The notes under the pieces were generated by a model. It searched no databases. It saw nothing but the letters and a program-made list of their open reading frames with translations, and had not been told where the DNA came from. The translations under genes and the position numbers were made by a program. Of a stretch of 64,000 nt of DNA, positions 63,861 through 64,000 are shown piece by piece. The stretch is from NCBI RefSeq assembly GCF_001666835.1, contig NZ_LZJF01000192.1, forward strand, positions 1-64,000, given 5' to 3'. This DNA is from Mycobacterium sp. E3251 (GTDB lineage: Bacteria > Actinomycetota > Actinomycetes > Mycobacteriales > Mycobacteriaceae). Each line of letters opens with the position of its first letter. The first letter of the stretch is position 1.

Positions 63861-64000
63861 ATGCATCCGATCGACCCCGCCGCCACCGCGTGGCTGCTGG
63901 CCAGCACCGCGCTGGTCCTCCTGATGACGCCCGGCCTGGCGATCTTCTACGGCGGCATGGTCCGCACCACCGGCGTGCTCAACATGATCATGATGAGCTT
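63861..64000 (+). CDS. amt: ammonium transporter (N-terminus only)
   Basis: The first 46 codons of an Amt/MEP-family channel are visible: TAWLLASTALVLLMTPGLAI followed by FYGGMVRTTGVLNMIMM, the conserved first helix and loop. GAAGGAG lies upstream of ATG 63861. The rest lies beyond the window. This place differs from that of the glnB-linked amt gene of M. tuberculosis, so it is probably an additional copy. No GlnR-type site is obvious. Confidence 0.92.
   Translation, partial: MHPIDPAATAWLLASTALVLLMTPGLAIFYGGMVRTTGVLNMIMMS

Overview
The window looks like the chromosome of a slow-growing mycobacterium, most probably of the Mycobacterium avium complex. The DNA is GC-rich, start codons are often GTG or TTG, and the right 25 kb keeps, inverted, the gene order around Rv1688-Rv1719 of M. 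tuberculosis (mpg, tyrS, lprJ, TPR protein, HAD phosphatase, small ORF, tlyA, nadK, recN, steA, mctB, pyrG, nudix, xerD, methyltransferase, parA-like, scpA, scpB, rluB, cmk, der, SDR, cyclase, IclR). Comparisons with named M. tuberculosis or M. avium genes are from memory; no search was run.

Region 1 (1-22.96 kb): a lipopeptide locus. One uninterrupted minus-strand reading frame of at least 7,048 codons, cut by the left window edge, encodes a nonribosomal peptide synthetase with five complete modules and the start of a sixth. The order is C-A-T-E / C-A-nMT-T / C-A-T / C-A-T / C-A-T-E / C-A(partial). An MbtH-like chaperone gene precedes it in the same operon, and a divergent gene encodes a Gap/Sap-family membrane protein of the type used for glycopeptidolipid or sulfolipid export. 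Modules 1 and 4 carry the same, phenylalanine-like, specificity residues; residue 1 is epimerised and residue 2 N-methylated. This matches the first four positions of the known M. avium subsp. paratuberculosis lipopentapeptide (D-Phe, N-Me-Val, Ile, Phe, Ala). Here, however, module 5 has an epimerisation domain and is followed by a sixth module, so the product should be longer and have a second D-residue.

Region 2 (23-36.5 kb): accessory genes. They include a PucR-type regulator, an Rv1733c-like membrane protein, two tandem GreA/Rnk-like proteins, a possible 30-residue membrane peptide, an alpha/beta hydrolase, gabD2, a cyclic-nucleotide-binding protein, a DUF4383-like membrane protein with an operator between its -35 and -10 boxes, a PEP mutase/isocitrate lyase-like enzyme, a cutinase, small proteins, a dehalogenase-like hydrolase and a methyltransferase-like protein.

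Region 3 (36.5-39.5 kb): a visibly lower-GC DUF1023 hydrolase and lipoprotein pair beside tRNA-Pro(GGG), with nested palindromes upstream.

Region 4 (39.5-64 kb): mostly core genes on the minus strand. An IclR-cyclase-SDR operon is followed by the parA-scpA-scpB-rluB-cmk-der run, in which consecutive genes overlap by a few bases or abut. Then come xerD-nudix-pyrG, mctB, steA, a run from recN through nadK, tlyA and the HAD phosphatase to the TPR protein, lprJ, and tyrS. The right end holds a BASS-type transporter, mpg and the start of an extra ammonium transporter. No CRISPR array, insertion sequence or rRNA was seen.
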